This document shows positions 8,961-18,559 of a stretch of DNA of 64,000 bases, piece by piece (positions within the stretch are counted from its first letter, which is position 1; each line of letters begins with the position of its first letter). Below the pieces are notes generated by a model. The model had not been told where the DNA came from, searched no databases, and worked only from the letters and a program-made list of their open reading frames with translations. The position numbers were made by a program, and so were the translations under genes. The DNA comes from Bifidobacterium breve (lineage in GTDB: Bacteria; Actinomycetota; Acidimicrobiia; Acidimicrobiales; Acidimicrobilacustridaceae): positions 25,709-89,708 of the forward strand of contig CAMCTY010000008.1 of assembly GCA_945878725.1 (NCBI GenBank), read 5' to 3'.

Positions 8961-8983
8961 CTGTCACACCCCCTTCGTAGGTT
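8961..8983 (+). promoter_or_regulatory. Possible LexA-independent DNA-damage promoter of recA (PafBC type)
   Basis: CTGTCACAC, then 8 nt, then TAGGTT, follows the layout TGTCRGTG-N8-TAnnnT known for mycobacterial LexA-independent damage promoters, though only TGTCA of the upstream half matches. The same CTGTCACACCCC occurs before the LysM SOS gene at 20584. Regulation by PafBC is inference; no pafB or pafC is in this window. Confidence 0.45.
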
Positions 8984-9070
8984 GTCATCCATCGCCGGGA
9001 TCTCCAATCCGGCCTGCAGTCCAATACCTCCTCAATCCAGTTCCCTTTCACGGAAAGTACGACGAACGAC

Positions 9071-10210
9071 ATGGCAAAGAGCGCACCGAAAGACATGATG
9101 CGAGACATGGATGACAAGTCGGGGGGCAATCCCCTCCAACGCGACAAGGCCCTTGATATGGCTCTCGGCCAGATTGAGAAGCAGTTCGGTAAGGGCTCGG
9201 TCATGAAGATGGGCGACAAGGGCTCGATGCGCGTCGAGACCATCTCGACCGGAGCACTGGCCCTCGACCTCGCCCTCGGCGTTGGCGGTCTTCCCCGCGG
9301 TCGCGTGATCGAGATCTTCGGTCCGGAGTCCTCGGGTAAGTCCACCCTCGCGATGCATATCGTCGCCGAGGCTCAGCGCAACGGCGGCATCTGCGCCTAC
9401 GTCGACGCTGAGCACGCCATGGATCCGGCCTACGCCCGCAACATCGGCGTCGACATCGACGAGCTGCTTATTTCGCAGCCCGATACCGGTGAGCAGGCGC
9501 TCGAAATCACCGACATGCTCGTGCGCTCCGGCGCCCTTGATGTCATCGTGATCGACTCGGTGGCGGCACTCACCCCCCGGGCCGAAATCGAAGGCGAGAT
9601 GGGCGATTCGCACGTCGGCCTCCAGGCCCGCCTCATGAGCCAGGCGCTCCGCAAGCTCACGGCGAACCTCAACAAGTCGAACACGGTTTGCGTGTTCATC
9701 AATCAGCTCCGCGAGAAGATCGGCGTGATGTTCGGCTCCCCGGAGACGACGCCCGGCGGTCGTGCACTCAAGTTCTACTCATCGGTTCGCCTCGACATCC
9801 GTCGCATCGAATCGATCAAGGACGGTGTCGAGGTTGTGGGCAACCGCACCCGAGTCAAGGTCGTCAAGAACAAGGTGGCCCCGCCGTTCAAGCAGGCCGA
9901 ATTCGACATCATGTACGGCAAGGGCATCAGCCGAGAGGGTTCGGCGCTCGACATCGGCGTCGATCTCGACATCGTGAAGAAATCGGGTGCGTGGTACACG
10001 TATGAAGGCGAGCAACTCGGTCAGGGCAGGGAGAACGCAAAGATCTTCCTGAACGAAAATCCCGAGATCATGGTCGAGATCTCCGAGCGGATCCTCACGA
10101 CCGTCGGTATCGGCGTGGTCGAGGAATCCGACAAGGACATCGATACTGATGTCGAAATCGAAGACTTCATGACCTCCGAGCATGACGTGCCGATCTCGCT
10201 CGACGACTGA
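9071..10210 (+). CDS. recA: Recombinase RecA
   Basis: ATP-dependent strand-exchange protein that also triggers LexA self-cleavage. The 379-residue sequence is full length, with Walker A GPESSGKS (about residues 84-91), the motif [10 protein letters not shown], Walker B-type [10 protein letters not shown], the L2-region [17 protein letters not shown] and an acidic C-terminal tail. No intein is present. The start ATG 9071 gives an N-terminus rich in Lys, Met and Asp before the conserved core. It is monocistronic: the next gene is convergent and a strong hairpin follows. The usual actinobacterial partner recX is absent downstream. Two SOS boxes and a second damage-type promoter element precede it. 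Confidence 0.98.
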   Translation: MAKSAPKDMMRDMDDKSGGNPLQRDKALDMALGQIEKQFGKGSVMKMGDKGSMRVETISTGALALDLALGVGGLPRGRVIEIFGPESSGKSTLAMHIVAEAQRNGGICAYVDAEHAMDPAYARNIGVDIDELLISQPDTGEQALEITDMLVRSGALDVIVIDSVAALTPRAEIEGEMGDSHVGLQARLMSQALRKLTANLNKSNTVCVFINQLREKIGVMFGSPETTPGGRALKFYSSVRLDIRRIESIKDGVEVVGNRTRVKVVKNKVAPPFKQAEFDIMYGKGISREGSALDIGVDLDIVKKSGAWYTYEGEQLGQGRENAKIFLNENPEIMVEISERILTTVGIGVVEESDKDIDTDVEIEDFMTSEHDVPISLDD

Positions 10211-10215
10211 AGTCG

Positions 10216-10253
10216 GTGGCCGATCAGATCATTCAGTTGGTTTGATCGGCCAC
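10216..10253. terminator. Bidirectional hairpin between recA and the glycosyltransferase gene
   Basis: Perfect 11-bp stem GTGGCCGATCA / TGATCGGCCAC with a 16-nt loop, directly after the recA stop. No U-tract follows, as is common in high-GC actinobacteria. Confidence 0.7.
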
Positions 10254-10318
10254 GATCGTCGATGTGAGCCATCGCAGAGCCCCGAGGATGGTGGCCCAAC
10301 GGCCTTGGTTCTTGTCGG

Positions 10319-11890
10319 CTAGCCGGAAGGGTCGAGGCGGAACTCCAGTTGGGGGCTCGAGACGATTTCCAAGGGTTCCACCCTCGGGCCCTCATTGCTT
10401 CCGTTTCGTCCAATGAATCGGTAGAAGCGTCTTCCTGGAAAGCGCTCGATGAGTTCACTGTTGCGCCCGCCAAGATCAGCAGCAAAGAGAACAGGGTCAT
10501 CAAGTCGGGGGCTGTTTCGGAATGCACCACGCGGGTGGAGGACGTACGGACCATCTTCACCGGCGGGCAGGATGACGATTGCCGGTTCCTGGACCAAGGC
10601 GTCAACTACTGCGACCTCTTCAGCAATGTTGTTGCGCGCCCACTTGTTCGCCTCGATCTTGTCGCCCACCTCAATCGCCGTACCCGACACGATGGCGATT
10701 GACACGATGGCGATCACAGGCCATCGGCGTCGCACAAGATCATCGAGAGCAACACCGAGAAGGACCATGGTGGGCAACAGGATTGGAAGGTAATAGTGAG
10801 GGCCGTAGAAGTTCCGGCCTCCGACAATGAGGTAGTTGCCGTAATAGAAGAAGTAGGCCAGTGGATAGGCGATGCCAAGGGCGAGCATGAATAACAGCAC
10901 TTTCGGCGCCCGCTGCCGCAACCGCCATGCCCCCCAAGCGGCGAGCGGCACCGAAACGATCCCGGCGAAAATCCAATGGGGGAAGGCACGTAGGTTGGTG
11001 CGCAGGGCCAGCCACGCTTCACCTACCCCAACGTAAACGTGTTTCGAATTCTCGGCGATCGCGCGATATCCGAAGCCGAATGAGTCGTCGCCTCCGATGG
11101 TCCAGAGGGCGAAGGTGAAGGGTTGACCCGTCGTTCGGGAGTTGTACAGAAACGCCACAAGGAGCCACGGAATCGCTCCCGCGGCAACACTAGGCAGCGC
11201 CCGCAATGTTCGGGAGCGGTCACCTCCGCGAACCCAGAGCCAAGGCACGAGAAGGGCGGAAAGCACAATGCCCTCGAGGGGTCGGGTCAAAAGCACAAGT
11301 CCTACAAATGTGCCTCCGAGAACGAACCATTTCCTCGAAATGTGGGTGGGCTCGTCGACGGCGCGAGTGAGGGCGGCGATGGCGAACGCGGCGAGCATGA
11401 TCGACAGCACATAGGAAACGAACAGCGCGCTTTGGACAATTACAAGTGGACTGAGGGCGAAGCACCCGGCTGCGAAGAGTGCAATGCGGTCGTCCTGCAC
11501 GAGTCGTCGGGTTGCAACAAAGATCGACAGCACCGAAAGGGCTGCGACGAGCGCCAGTGCAATACGCATGGTGCCGAAGACGAGCTGACTTGCTGCAAGA
11601 AGGGCGACGAGGGTCGGTTGCTCGACGAGTACCAATCGGTCGCCTCCGACTCGGCCCGACATCCATGGCCGGAATGCATCGCCATGAAGTGAATCCGAGA
11701 GGGTGAGGTCTCCGCCCGCAAACATCTCGGCTTGGAGGACGTATACCGCCTCATCATTGTTCAGCGAAAGGTTTTCGAAAAACGCGTGACCAACAAGTAG
11801 CGATCCGACTGCCGAAAGCGCAGCGAGGAATCCGACAGCCGCCCAGAGTTTCCGTCGTGCGAGCACCGGGGAAGGGTACTTGCTGGGCAA
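10319..11890 (-). CDS. Integral membrane glycosyltransferase, family 39 (PMT/ArnT-like)
   Basis: A 523-residue protein with about ten or more hydrophobic helices. The first extracytoplasmic loop has NNDEAVY, matching the conserved acidic D-E motif of GT39/GT-C enzymes, which transfer sugars from polyprenyl-phosphate carriers on the outer membrane face. A soluble C-terminal portion (about 110 residues) follows. The predicted start is TTG 11890; a GTG eight codons in is an alternative. It occupies the place between recA and miaB where recX is often found. The sugar acceptor (lipid, wall polymer or protein) is unknown. Confidence 0.75.
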   Translation of the reverse strand: MPSKYPSPVLARRKLWAAVGFLAALSAVGSLLVGHAFFENLSLNNDEAVYVLQAEMFAGGDLTLSDSLHGDAFRPWMSGRVGGDRLVLVEQPTLVALLAASQLVFGTMRIALALVAALSVLSIFVATRRLVQDDRIALFAAGCFALSPLVIVQSALFVSYVLSIMLAAFAIAALTRAVDEPTHISRKWFVLGGTFVGLVLLTRPLEGIVLSALLVPWLWVRGGDRSRTLRALPSVAAGAIPWLLVAFLYNSRTTGQPFTFALWTIGGDDSFGFGYRAIAENSKHVYVGVGEAWLALRTNLRAFPHWIFAGIVSVPLAAWGAWRLRQRAPKVLLFMLALGIAYPLAYFFYYGNYLIVGGRNFYGPHYYLPILLPTMVLLGVALDDLVRRRWPVIAIVSIAIVSGTAIEVGDKIEANKWARNNIAEEVAVVDALVQEPAIVILPAGEDGPYVLHPRGAFRNSPRLDDPVLFAADLGGRNSELIERFPGRRFYRFIGRNGSNEGPRVEPLEIVSSPQLEFRLDPSG

Positions 11891-11936
11891 GTTCCCCGAT
11901 GGGCACCCCGGCGCTTGCCGATAACCTGTCCCGGTA

Positions 11937-13415
11937 ATGTCCCAAACACCGGATCAGCCCCGTAGCTACGCCATTCGCACCTACGGGTGCCAGATGAATG
12001 AGCACGATTCCGAACGCATCGCCGGCCAACTCGAGGCCGACGGGCTGATTCTCGCCGACTCGCCCGAAGACGCCGATGTTGTGGTGTTCAACACGTGTTG
12101 CATCCGCGAGAACGCCGACAACAAGTTCTACGGGCATCTCGGAAACATGAAGACCGTGAAAGAACAGCGACCAGGTGTGGAAATCATCGTTAGCGGCTGT
12201 CTGGCGCAGAAGGATCGGGAACTTGTTCAGCAACGGGCGAGTCATGTCGATGTCGTCCTCGGTACCCACAATGTGCATCGCGCGGTCGAGCTTCTCCACG
12301 CCTCGCGCGAGAACGGCCCGATCACCGAGATCTGGGACGAAGCTCTTGACGAGGCAGATTCGTTTCCCTCTGCTCTCGCTGTGAAGCGTGAGATCGATTA
12401 CTCCGCCTGGGTCACGATCCAAATCGGTTGCGACAACACCTGTGCGTACTGCATCGTGCCGGCTGTGCGCGGCAAAGAGATCAGCCGCCCGTTCGGAGAA
12501 CTCATCGAGCAGGTCGAAAGTCTCGCTGCCGACGGCGTTTACGAAATCACTCTGCTCGGTCAGAACGTCAATTCCTACGGTCGTGATCTCACATCAGCGC
12601 GGCGCACCGAGGAGCCTTCCCCGGTCGACAAACTGGTCGCTGGTCCGATGTGGGCCGCTGACGACGCCCGTCGGCCCCGACCATTGTTCGCCGATCTGCT
12701 CTCGGCTGTTTCAAACATCGAGGGAATCGGACGGGTTCGCTACACGAGCCCGCATCCCAAAGACTTCCGTCAAGAGACCATCGATGCAATGGCCGCCAAT
12801 CCGGCTGTCTGTGAGCACCTGCATCTCCCGCTGCAATCAGGCAGCGATTCGATGCTCGCCGCAATGCATCGGGGATACACCGCCGAGCGCTATCTCGAAA
12901 AGCTTGTCGCCGCCCGTGCCGGAATCGACGACCTCGCGGTGACTACCGACATCATCGTCGGTTTCCCTGGTGAGACCGAAGACGATTTCGAACGCACGCT
13001 CGAGGTTGTGGCCGCCGCCGAATACGACTCCGCCTACACGTTCATCTTCTCGCCCCGGGAAGGCACAGAGGCCGCCCATTTGGTCGACCTTTACTGCGAT
13101 CCGGCCGTTGTCGCCGAGCGGTTCGCTCGCCTCCGGGTAGTCGTCGAGCGCTCGGCACTCATCCGCCACCGTGCTCGTATCGGTCGGGTCGAAGAAATCA
13201 TCATTGAGGGGCCGAGCAAGCGCAATGCCGGTGTTCTTTCGGGACGTACCCGTCAGAACAAACTCATCCACTTCCCATGTGACAAACCGTTGCGGGTGGG
13301 CACGTTGGCAACTGCTCGAGTCACCGATTCCGGCACGTTCTACCTGCACGGTGAACTCCTCGAGGTCCTTGCCTCGCCCCGCCATCGCACGCGCATTCCG
13401 GTCGCTGCCGGGTGA
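11937..13415 (+). CDS. miaB: tRNA-2-methylthio-N6-dimethylallyladenosine synthase MiaB
   Basis: Radical-SAM methylthiotransferase that completes the ms2i6A modification at tRNA position 37. The N-terminal cluster cysteines are in TYGCQMNEHDSE, NTCCIREN and SGCLAQKD; the radical-SAM motif is CDNTCAYC (about residues 165-172), followed by PAVRGKE. A TRAM domain ends the protein. At 492 residues it is slightly long; a low-similarity insertion of about 30 residues lies near residue 225 (after SYGRDLTSA). ATG 11937 is 9 nt after TAACCT, a possible leaderless -10. miaA overlaps by GTGA, so the two steps that build this modified base are made together. Confidence 0.97.
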   Translation: MSQTPDQPRSYAIRTYGCQMNEHDSERIAGQLEADGLILADSPEDADVVVFNTCCIRENADNKFYGHLGNMKTVKEQRPGVEIIVSGCLAQKDRELVQQRASHVDVVLGTHNVHRAVELLHASRENGPITEIWDEALDEADSFPSALAVKREIDYSAWVTIQIGCDNTCAYCIVPAVRGKEISRPFGELIEQVESLAADGVYEITLLGQNVNSYGRDLTSARRTEEPSPVDKLVAGPMWAADDARRPRPLFADLLSAVSNIEGIGRVRYTSPHPKDFRQETIDAMAANPAVCEHLHLPLQSGSDSMLAAMHRGYTAERYLEKLVAARAGIDDLAVTTDIIVGFPGETEDDFERTLEVVAAAEYDSAYTFIFSPREGTEAAHLVDLYCDPAVVAERFARLRVVVERSALIRHRARIGRVEEIIIEGPSKRNAGVLSGRTRQNKLIHFPCDKPLRVGTLATARVTDSGTFYLHGELLEVLASPRHRTRIPVAAG

Positions 13416-14350
13416 GCGCTTCGGCATCACGTTTTCGACCATCTGGTCGGCACCTTGCGTTGGTGGGACCCACCGCCTCGGGTAAATCGTCGCTCGCCAT
13501 GGATCTGGCCCGATCCCGAACCGATCTTGAAATCGTCACCGTCGACTCAATGCAGGTGTACCGGGGGATGGACATCGGAACGGCGAAGCCATCGGTTGCG
13601 GAACAATCAGAAATCCGACATCACCTGATCGACATCGTCGACGCTGATGACGATTACACCGTTTCGAGATTTCAGGCTGATTGCCGACAGGTACTGGAGG
13701 CGATCGAATCCCGAGGCAACAGGGCGATCCTCGTCGGCGGAACTGGTCTCTATTTTCAGGCGATCACCGACGATCTCGAAATCCCCGGGCAGTTTCCTGA
13801 AGTACGAGCGCAACTCGAAAACGATCCCGACACCGTCGGACTCCATCGTCGCCTGCACGAACTCGACCCGGTGGCGGCGGCGCGCATGGACAGTGCCAAT
13901 CGTCGACGGGTGATCCGGGCCCTGGAGGTTGTGCTCGGCAGTGGACGTCCATTTTCGTCGTTCGGTCCCGGAATCGACGCCTACCCGACTGCGCCGTTCC
14001 CGATCGTCGGGCTCGATATGTCCCGCGACGTCTTGGCTCAGCGCATCGCCGATCGCTATGACGCCCAGTTCCTCGACGGTTTCGTTGATGAAGTGCGCGG
14101 ACTGCTTGATCGACCCGGTGGACTCTCGCGAACGGCCCGACAGGCCCTCGGCTACAGGGAACTGATCGATCATTTTGAGAACGGAACTCCTCGTGAGGAG
14201 GCAAAGACGAACGCAATCGCCCGCACGAGACGATTCGCCCGGCGTCAGTTGCGCTGGTTCGGGCGGGACCCGCGAATCTCATGGATTCCGACCGATGGCG
14301 TGAATACCGAGATTGCGCTCGCCTCGATGACCGAACTGCTGGGAGACTGA
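13412..14350 (+). CDS. miaA: tRNA dimethylallyltransferase MiaA
   Basis: Adds the dimethylallyl group to A37 of tRNAs, the substrate for MiaB. The P-loop GPTASGKS is at about residues 18-25, followed by the substrate motif DSMQVYRGMDIGTAKPS and, further on, GGTGLYF. The 312-residue length is normal. GTG 13412 overlaps the miaB stop by 4 nt, and dapF starts 5 nt after the stop, so this is one operon. Confidence 0.97.
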   Translation: MSASASRFRPSGRHLALVGPTASGKSSLAMDLARSRTDLEIVTVDSMQVYRGMDIGTAKPSVAEQSEIRHHLIDIVDADDDYTVSRFQADCRQVLEAIESRGNRAILVGGTGLYFQAITDDLEIPGQFPEVRAQLENDPDTVGLHRRLHELDPVAAARMDSANRRRVIRALEVVLGSGRPFSSFGPGIDAYPTAPFPIVGLDMSRDVLAQRIADRYDAQFLDGFVDEVRGLLDRPGGLSRTARQALGYRELIDHFENGTPREEAKTNAIARTRRFARRQLRWFGRDPRISWIPTDGVNTEIALASMTELLGD

Positions 14351-14355
14351 CGTCA

Positions 14356-15198
14356 ATGAGACTCACAAAGCATCACGGACTCGGGAACGATTTCATCGTT
14401 GCGCTGGAAGAGGTCAACGGACCTCTTCGGGGTGATGCCACATTGGCGCGGGCCCTGTGTGATCGTCGCCGTGGTGTCGGAGCTGATGGATTCATCATCG
14501 GTTCGCTGCCAGTTGACGGTCAGGTTGATACCGACGGCGAACCTGTCGATGTCGTGATGCACCTCTGGAATGCAGATGGAAGTCGGGCGGAGATGAGCGG
14601 GAACGGCATTCGCTGTCTCGGTCAGGCCCTTGCGATGGCCCGGGACGATCATGAGGCGATGTATGTCGTCGACACCGACGCTGGGCTGCGTGAACTTGTC
14701 GTCCACGATGATGCCGAGCACCGACTCGCAACAGTCAGCGTCACGATGGGACCTGTCGGTGAAGGTCCCGCCATTCCCAAGGCGGTCTCGGAGCGACTCG
14801 CGGCAGAACGCCATGCCACCGCCGACATGGGCAATCCCCATCTTGTCGTGCTCGTCTCCGATCTTCATCAGGTCGACCTTGTCGGAACGGGTTCATGGCT
14901 TGAGCAGCAATTCTCTGCCGGCGTGAACGTCGAGTTCATCGCGATCGGTTCGGTGCCGGACACGATTGACTTGCTTGTCTGGGAACGCGGCGCTGGCGTC
15001 ACCGAAGCCTGCGGTACGGGAGCAACGGCCGCGGCTCATCTTGCTCACCAGTGGGGTCTTGTCGGCAACCGAGTGCGAGTCGTGATGCCGGGTGGAACCG
15101 CCGACGTTGTGATCGCTCCCGATGACGAACCCGACACCGAACCGATCCTCATCGGTGCCGCCCAACATGTGATCACTTTCGAGATACCGGATGTCTGA
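14356..15198 (+). CDS. dapF: Diaminopimelate epimerase DapF, with Ser at the first catalytic Cys position
   Basis: Converts LL- to meso-diaminopimelate for lysine and peptidoglycan. The 280-residue protein has two homologous halves. The second catalytic motif is intact (TEACGTGA). The first reads NADGSRAEMSGNGIRC, where the family normally has CGNG: the expected base Cys is Ser (codon AGC, one base from TGC). A Cys is retained five residues later in GIRC. ATG 14356 is chosen because the protein then begins MRLTKHHGLGNDF, the family N-terminus. It overlaps hflX by 8 nt. The match to DapF is otherwise strong; whether the enzyme is active is open. Confidence 0.9.
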   Translation: MRLTKHHGLGNDFIVALEEVNGPLRGDATLARALCDRRRGVGADGFIIGSLPVDGQVDTDGEPVDVVMHLWNADGSRAEMSGNGIRCLGQALAMARDDHEAMYVVDTDAGLRELVVHDDAEHRLATVSVTMGPVGEGPAIPKAVSERLAAERHATADMGNPHLVVLVSDLHQVDLVGTGSWLEQQFSAGVNVEFIAIGSVPDTIDLLVWERGAGVTEACGTGATAAAHLAHQWGLVGNRVRVVMPGGTADVVIAPDDEPDTEPILIGAAQHVITFEIPDV

Positions 15199-16528
15199 CG
15201 ATCCGAAGCCGGTCGATGGTGGACATCGCGGAGCGTTCGGGGATTTTGGTGGCGAGAGTTCGGGGCTCATTGACAGGAGCTTCCGCGAAAAGATCGTGAT
15301 CATCGGCGTCACGCCGCCCGGCCACGACGAAGAGGAGACCGAGCGTCACCTCGATGAACTGACCTTGCTCGTGGACACAGCGGGTGCCGATGTCGTGGCG
15401 AGGATCCTGCAAAAGCGTCATTCTCCCGATCCCGCCACCTTCATCGGTTCGGGCAAGGTGGAGGAACTTCGGGAACTGTGTGAGGCGGTCGACGTCGACA
15501 CCGTCGTATTCGACGACGAATTGAGTCCCGCGCAACAGCGCAATCTCGAAAAACTCCTCGGCCGTACCGCGATCGATCGAACTGCCGTAATTCTCGACAT
15601 CTTCGGTCAGAACGCTCACAGTCTCGAGGGCAAGGCTCAGGTCGAGCTGGCTCAGATCCGTTATCGACTTCCGCGATTGCGAGGTCGGGGTAAGACGCTT
15701 TCCCGTCAGGGTGGCGGTATCGGTGCGCGCCAAGGTGGAGGCGAGACTCAGCTCGAAGTCGATCGCCGACGGCTTCAACGACGGATGCACAAACTCGAAG
15801 CCGATCTCCGCGAAATCGTTCAGGTGCGCAAGACGCAGGCGAAGGCCCGTCAGCGGTCCCGACTTCACCGAGTCGCGATCGTTGGTTACACGAACGCCGG
15901 AAAATCCACACTGCTCAACCAACTGACCGATGCTGGCGTACTTGTCGAAGACCGTCTGTTCGCCACCCTTGACGCCACGACCCGGCGGCTTCATTTACCG
16001 GGTGGCGAAACCGTCCTGTTGACCGACACCGTCGGCTTCATCACCAAACTTCCGACCCAACTGATTCAGGCGTTCAAGTCGACGCTCGAGGTCGTGGTGG
16101 ACGCCGACCTCTTGGTGCACGTCGTCGATGGTTCGGCGACCGATCCGGAGGAGCAGATCCGGGCGGTCGACCGGGTACTCGCTGAGATCAGCGCCGCTGA
16201 CGTGCCGCAGATGCTCGTCGTGAACAAAATGGATCTCGATCAACTGGGCGCAAAGCGAGTCCTCGGGGATCATCCCGGAGCGTCAGCCATCTCGGCGATG
16301 ACCGGCGAAGGCGTCGAGGACATGCTGCGTGCGTTGGGTGATCGACTGCGCGGATTATCGACGATCACGGAACTTCTCATCCCCTTCGAGAGGGGCGACA
16401 TCCTTGCGGCGTTGCACCGCGAAGGCGAAGTTCTTGTCGAGACAGCATCGGACGAAGGCATGCGGGTTCGTGCCCGACTCGACGACGCGTCGGTGAGTCG
16501 CCTGCGCGACTACGTCGTCACCGGCTAA
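15191..16528 (+). CDS. hflX: Ribosome-associated GTPase HflX
   Basis: GTPase that binds and splits stalled 70S ribosomes. It has the HflX N-terminal domain (with the QNAHSLEGKAQVELAQIRYR segment and the Gly-rich GGGIGARQGGGETQLE) and a G domain with G1 GYTNAGKS (about residue 232), G3 DTVGFI and G4 NKMD. Length 445 is usual. The start lies within the end of dapF (8-nt overlap), consistent with the conserved miaA-dapF-hflX order of actinobacteria. Confidence 0.96.
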   Translation: MSDDPKPVDGGHRGAFGDFGGESSGLIDRSFREKIVIIGVTPPGHDEEETERHLDELTLLVDTAGADVVARILQKRHSPDPATFIGSGKVEELRELCEAVDVDTVVFDDELSPAQQRNLEKLLGRTAIDRTAVILDIFGQNAHSLEGKAQVELAQIRYRLPRLRGRGKTLSRQGGGIGARQGGGETQLEVDRRRLQRRMHKLEADLREIVQVRKTQAKARQRSRLHRVAIVGYTNAGKSTLLNQLTDAGVLVEDRLFATLDATTRRLHLPGGETVLLTDTVGFITKLPTQLIQAFKSTLEVVVDADLLVHVVDGSATDPEEQIRAVDRVLAEISAADVPQMLVVNKMDLDQLGAKRVLGDHPGASAISAMTGEGVEDMLRALGDRLRGLSTITELLIPFERGDILAALHREGEVLVETASDEGMRVRARLDDASVSRLRDYVVTG

Positions 16529-16539
16529 ACCGTGGACCG

Positions 16540-17655
16540 ATGAGCACGACACCGTTCACCCCGCCGCCCTATCCGTACGATCGCCTCGACAAACTGAAGC
16601 CCCAGGCTTCGGCCCACGAAGGCGGCCTCGTGGATCTGTCGATCGGCGATCCCTGCGATCCGCCGCCCCGCATCGTTCTTGACGCACTTGCCAGTTCCGC
16701 CAGCGAACGTCGCTATCCAGCGTCGATCGGCGTGCCGGCTTTTCGGGAAGCGGCCGCGCAGTGGATGTCGACCCGACTCGGCGTCGATGTTCCGACGAAC
16801 CAGTTGGCGGCTTGCATCGGAACGAAGGAATTCGTTGCTGGATTGCCACATTGGCTTCGCCTGCGCAATCCGTCACGCGACACGGTTTTGTACCCGGCCA
16901 TCAGTTACCCCAGTTATGCGATGGGGGCTGAACTGGCTGGGGCTCGTGCTGTCGCGGTACCAATCGATGCGAACGGTCTCAGTAACCTCGCCGCGATCGA
17001 TCCTGCCGATGCGGCTCGGGCGCTATGTCTCTGGGTCAACTCCCCGGGTAACCCGACGGGACATCTCGATGATCTTGGTGCCGCCGCTGCGTGGGGTCGT
17101 TCGCACGGAGTCCCGGTCATCTCCGACGAGTGCTACATCGAATACACGTGGGACGGGCCCGGAGCGACGATCCTCGAACACGGAACCGATGGTGTGCTTG
17201 CCGTGCACTCGCTCTCGAAGCGATCGAATTTGGCGGGAGTGCGAGCCGGTTTCTACGCCGGTGACGGTGATCTCGTTGGCTATCTGTCTGAACTGCGAAA
17301 GCACGCCGGTTTCATGGTGCCCGGCCCCGTCCAAGCGGCAGCGGTGGCGGCGTGGGGCGATCAGGAACACGTTGTCGAACAACGCGATCGCTATCGCACG
17401 CGACTTGAGCGGTTCCGTTCGATTCTTGCGGCCATCGGGGTCGATGCGCCGATGCCCGGCGGCGCGTTCTATCTGTGGGCCCCAGCCCCCGACGGTGACG
17501 CGTGGGCCCTCGTGAATCGTCTCGCCACCGAGGCCGGCGCACTGGTGTCACCCGGTGAGTTCTACGGTCCCGATGGCGCCGGATTCGTGCGGGTGGCAGT
17601 TGTGCAGCCGTCCGATCGTCTCGAACTGGTTGCACAGAGGTTGGGCGTCGACTGA
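16540..17655 (+). CDS. dapC: Succinyldiaminopimelate aminotransferase (DapC type)
   Basis: Fold-type I PLP aminotransferase that makes N-succinyl-diaminopimelate. Visible motifs are SIGDPCDPPP, YPASIGVPAFREA, the SPGNPTG loop, SDECYIEY (PLP-ring Asp) and the Schiff-base Lys in HSLSKRSNLAG (about residue 227). The neighbourhood decides the assignment: dapF lies upstream and dapD and dapE downstream. It is 12 nt from hflX, so probably on the same transcript. By sequence alone it could be another class-I aminotransferase. Confidence 0.88.
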   Translation: MSTTPFTPPPYPYDRLDKLKPQASAHEGGLVDLSIGDPCDPPPRIVLDALASSASERRYPASIGVPAFREAAAQWMSTRLGVDVPTNQLAACIGTKEFVAGLPHWLRLRNPSRDTVLYPAISYPSYAMGAELAGARAVAVPIDANGLSNLAAIDPADAARALCLWVNSPGNPTGHLDDLGAAAAWGRSHGVPVISDECYIEYTWDGPGATILEHGTDGVLAVHSLSKRSNLAGVRAGFYAGDGDLVGYLSELRKHAGFMVPGPVQAAAVAAWGDQEHVVEQRDRYRTRLERFRSILAAIGVDAPMPGGAFYLWAPAPDGDAWALVNRLATEAGALVSPGEFYGPDGAGFVRVAVVQPSDRLELVAQRLGVD

Positions 17656-17724
17656 TACACCATCCTGCGCTGCGGTCGGAACTGAACACGGGTTCTGTGC
17701 GGCGGGGCGGTAACCTTCGCCGCC

Positions 17725-18549
17725 ATGGCTGCACTTGAAAATACGATCAATGATCTTTGGGACGCCCGCGAAAGTCTGCAGGCGGGTGACGCAGACGCTG
17801 TTGCTGCGGTAGGGCAGGCAATGGCCCTCCTCGACAGCGGTGAGGCGAGGGTTGCTGAACTGGGTGCCGATGGGGAACCGATCGTCCACCAGTGGCTCAA
17901 GCACGCGATCCTTCTCTACTTCCGTCTGTCGCAGATGGCGACGATCGAACTCGGTCCGTTTGAATTCGCCGACAAGATTCCGCTCAAGTCGAACTTCGCA
18001 GCGTCGGGCGTACGAGTCGTTCCCGGCGCTTCGGCCCGTTACGGATCGTTTCTCGACCGCGGCGTCGTCCTCATGCCGAGCTACGTCAATATCGGCGCCC
18101 GGGTCGGGGCCAACACCATGGTCGATACCTGGGCAACGGTCGGGTCATGCGCCCAGATTGGCGCCAACGTTCATCTCTCTGGTGGTGTCGGCATCGGTGG
18201 AGTCCTTGAACCACCGCAGGCTGCCCCCGTCATCATCGGTGACGACGCACTCATCGGCAGTCGTTGCATCGTGGCCGAAGGCGCCCGCGTAGGCGCTGGC
18301 GCGGTTCTTGGTGCTGGTTGCATCCTCACGGCTTCAATCCCTGTCATCGATGCGCAGACCGGCGAGGAACTCGGCCGCGGCGTCGTCCCCTCATGGTGCG
18401 TGGCCGTCTCGGCCACTCGTCCCCGTACGTTCGCTGGCGGGGACTTCGGGATGCCATGTGTTCTCGTCGTGAAGCGTCTTACCGAGGGTGAGCGTCACGA
18501 CAAGGCTGCACTCAACGACATCCTGCGCGATCACGGCGCAGCAACCTGA
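17725..18549 (+). CDS. dapD: Tetrahydrodipicolinate N-succinyltransferase DapD
   Basis: Transfers succinyl from succinyl-CoA to tetrahydrodipicolinate, opening the succinylase branch of lysine/DAP synthesis. The central part shows hexapeptide repeats of a left-handed beta helix (from GVVLMPSYVNIGARVGANT to GARVGAGAVLGAGC), with the usual helical N-terminal domain. Length 274 is normal for the type. No SD sequence precedes ATG 17725; instead TAACCT ends 8 nt upstream, suggesting a leaderless start and its own promoter in the 69-nt gap after dapC. Confidence 0.92.
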   Translation: MAALENTINDLWDARESLQAGDADAVAAVGQAMALLDSGEARVAELGADGEPIVHQWLKHAILLYFRLSQMATIELGPFEFADKIPLKSNFAASGVRVVPGASARYGSFLDRGVVLMPSYVNIGARVGANTMVDTWATVGSCAQIGANVHLSGGVGIGGVLEPPQAAPVIIGDDALIGSRCIVAEGARVGAGAVLGAGCILTASIPVIDAQTGEELGRGVVPSWCVAVSATRPRTFAGGDFGMPCVLVVKRLTEGERHDKAALNDILRDHGAAT

Positions 18550-18559
18550 GGTTGGAACA

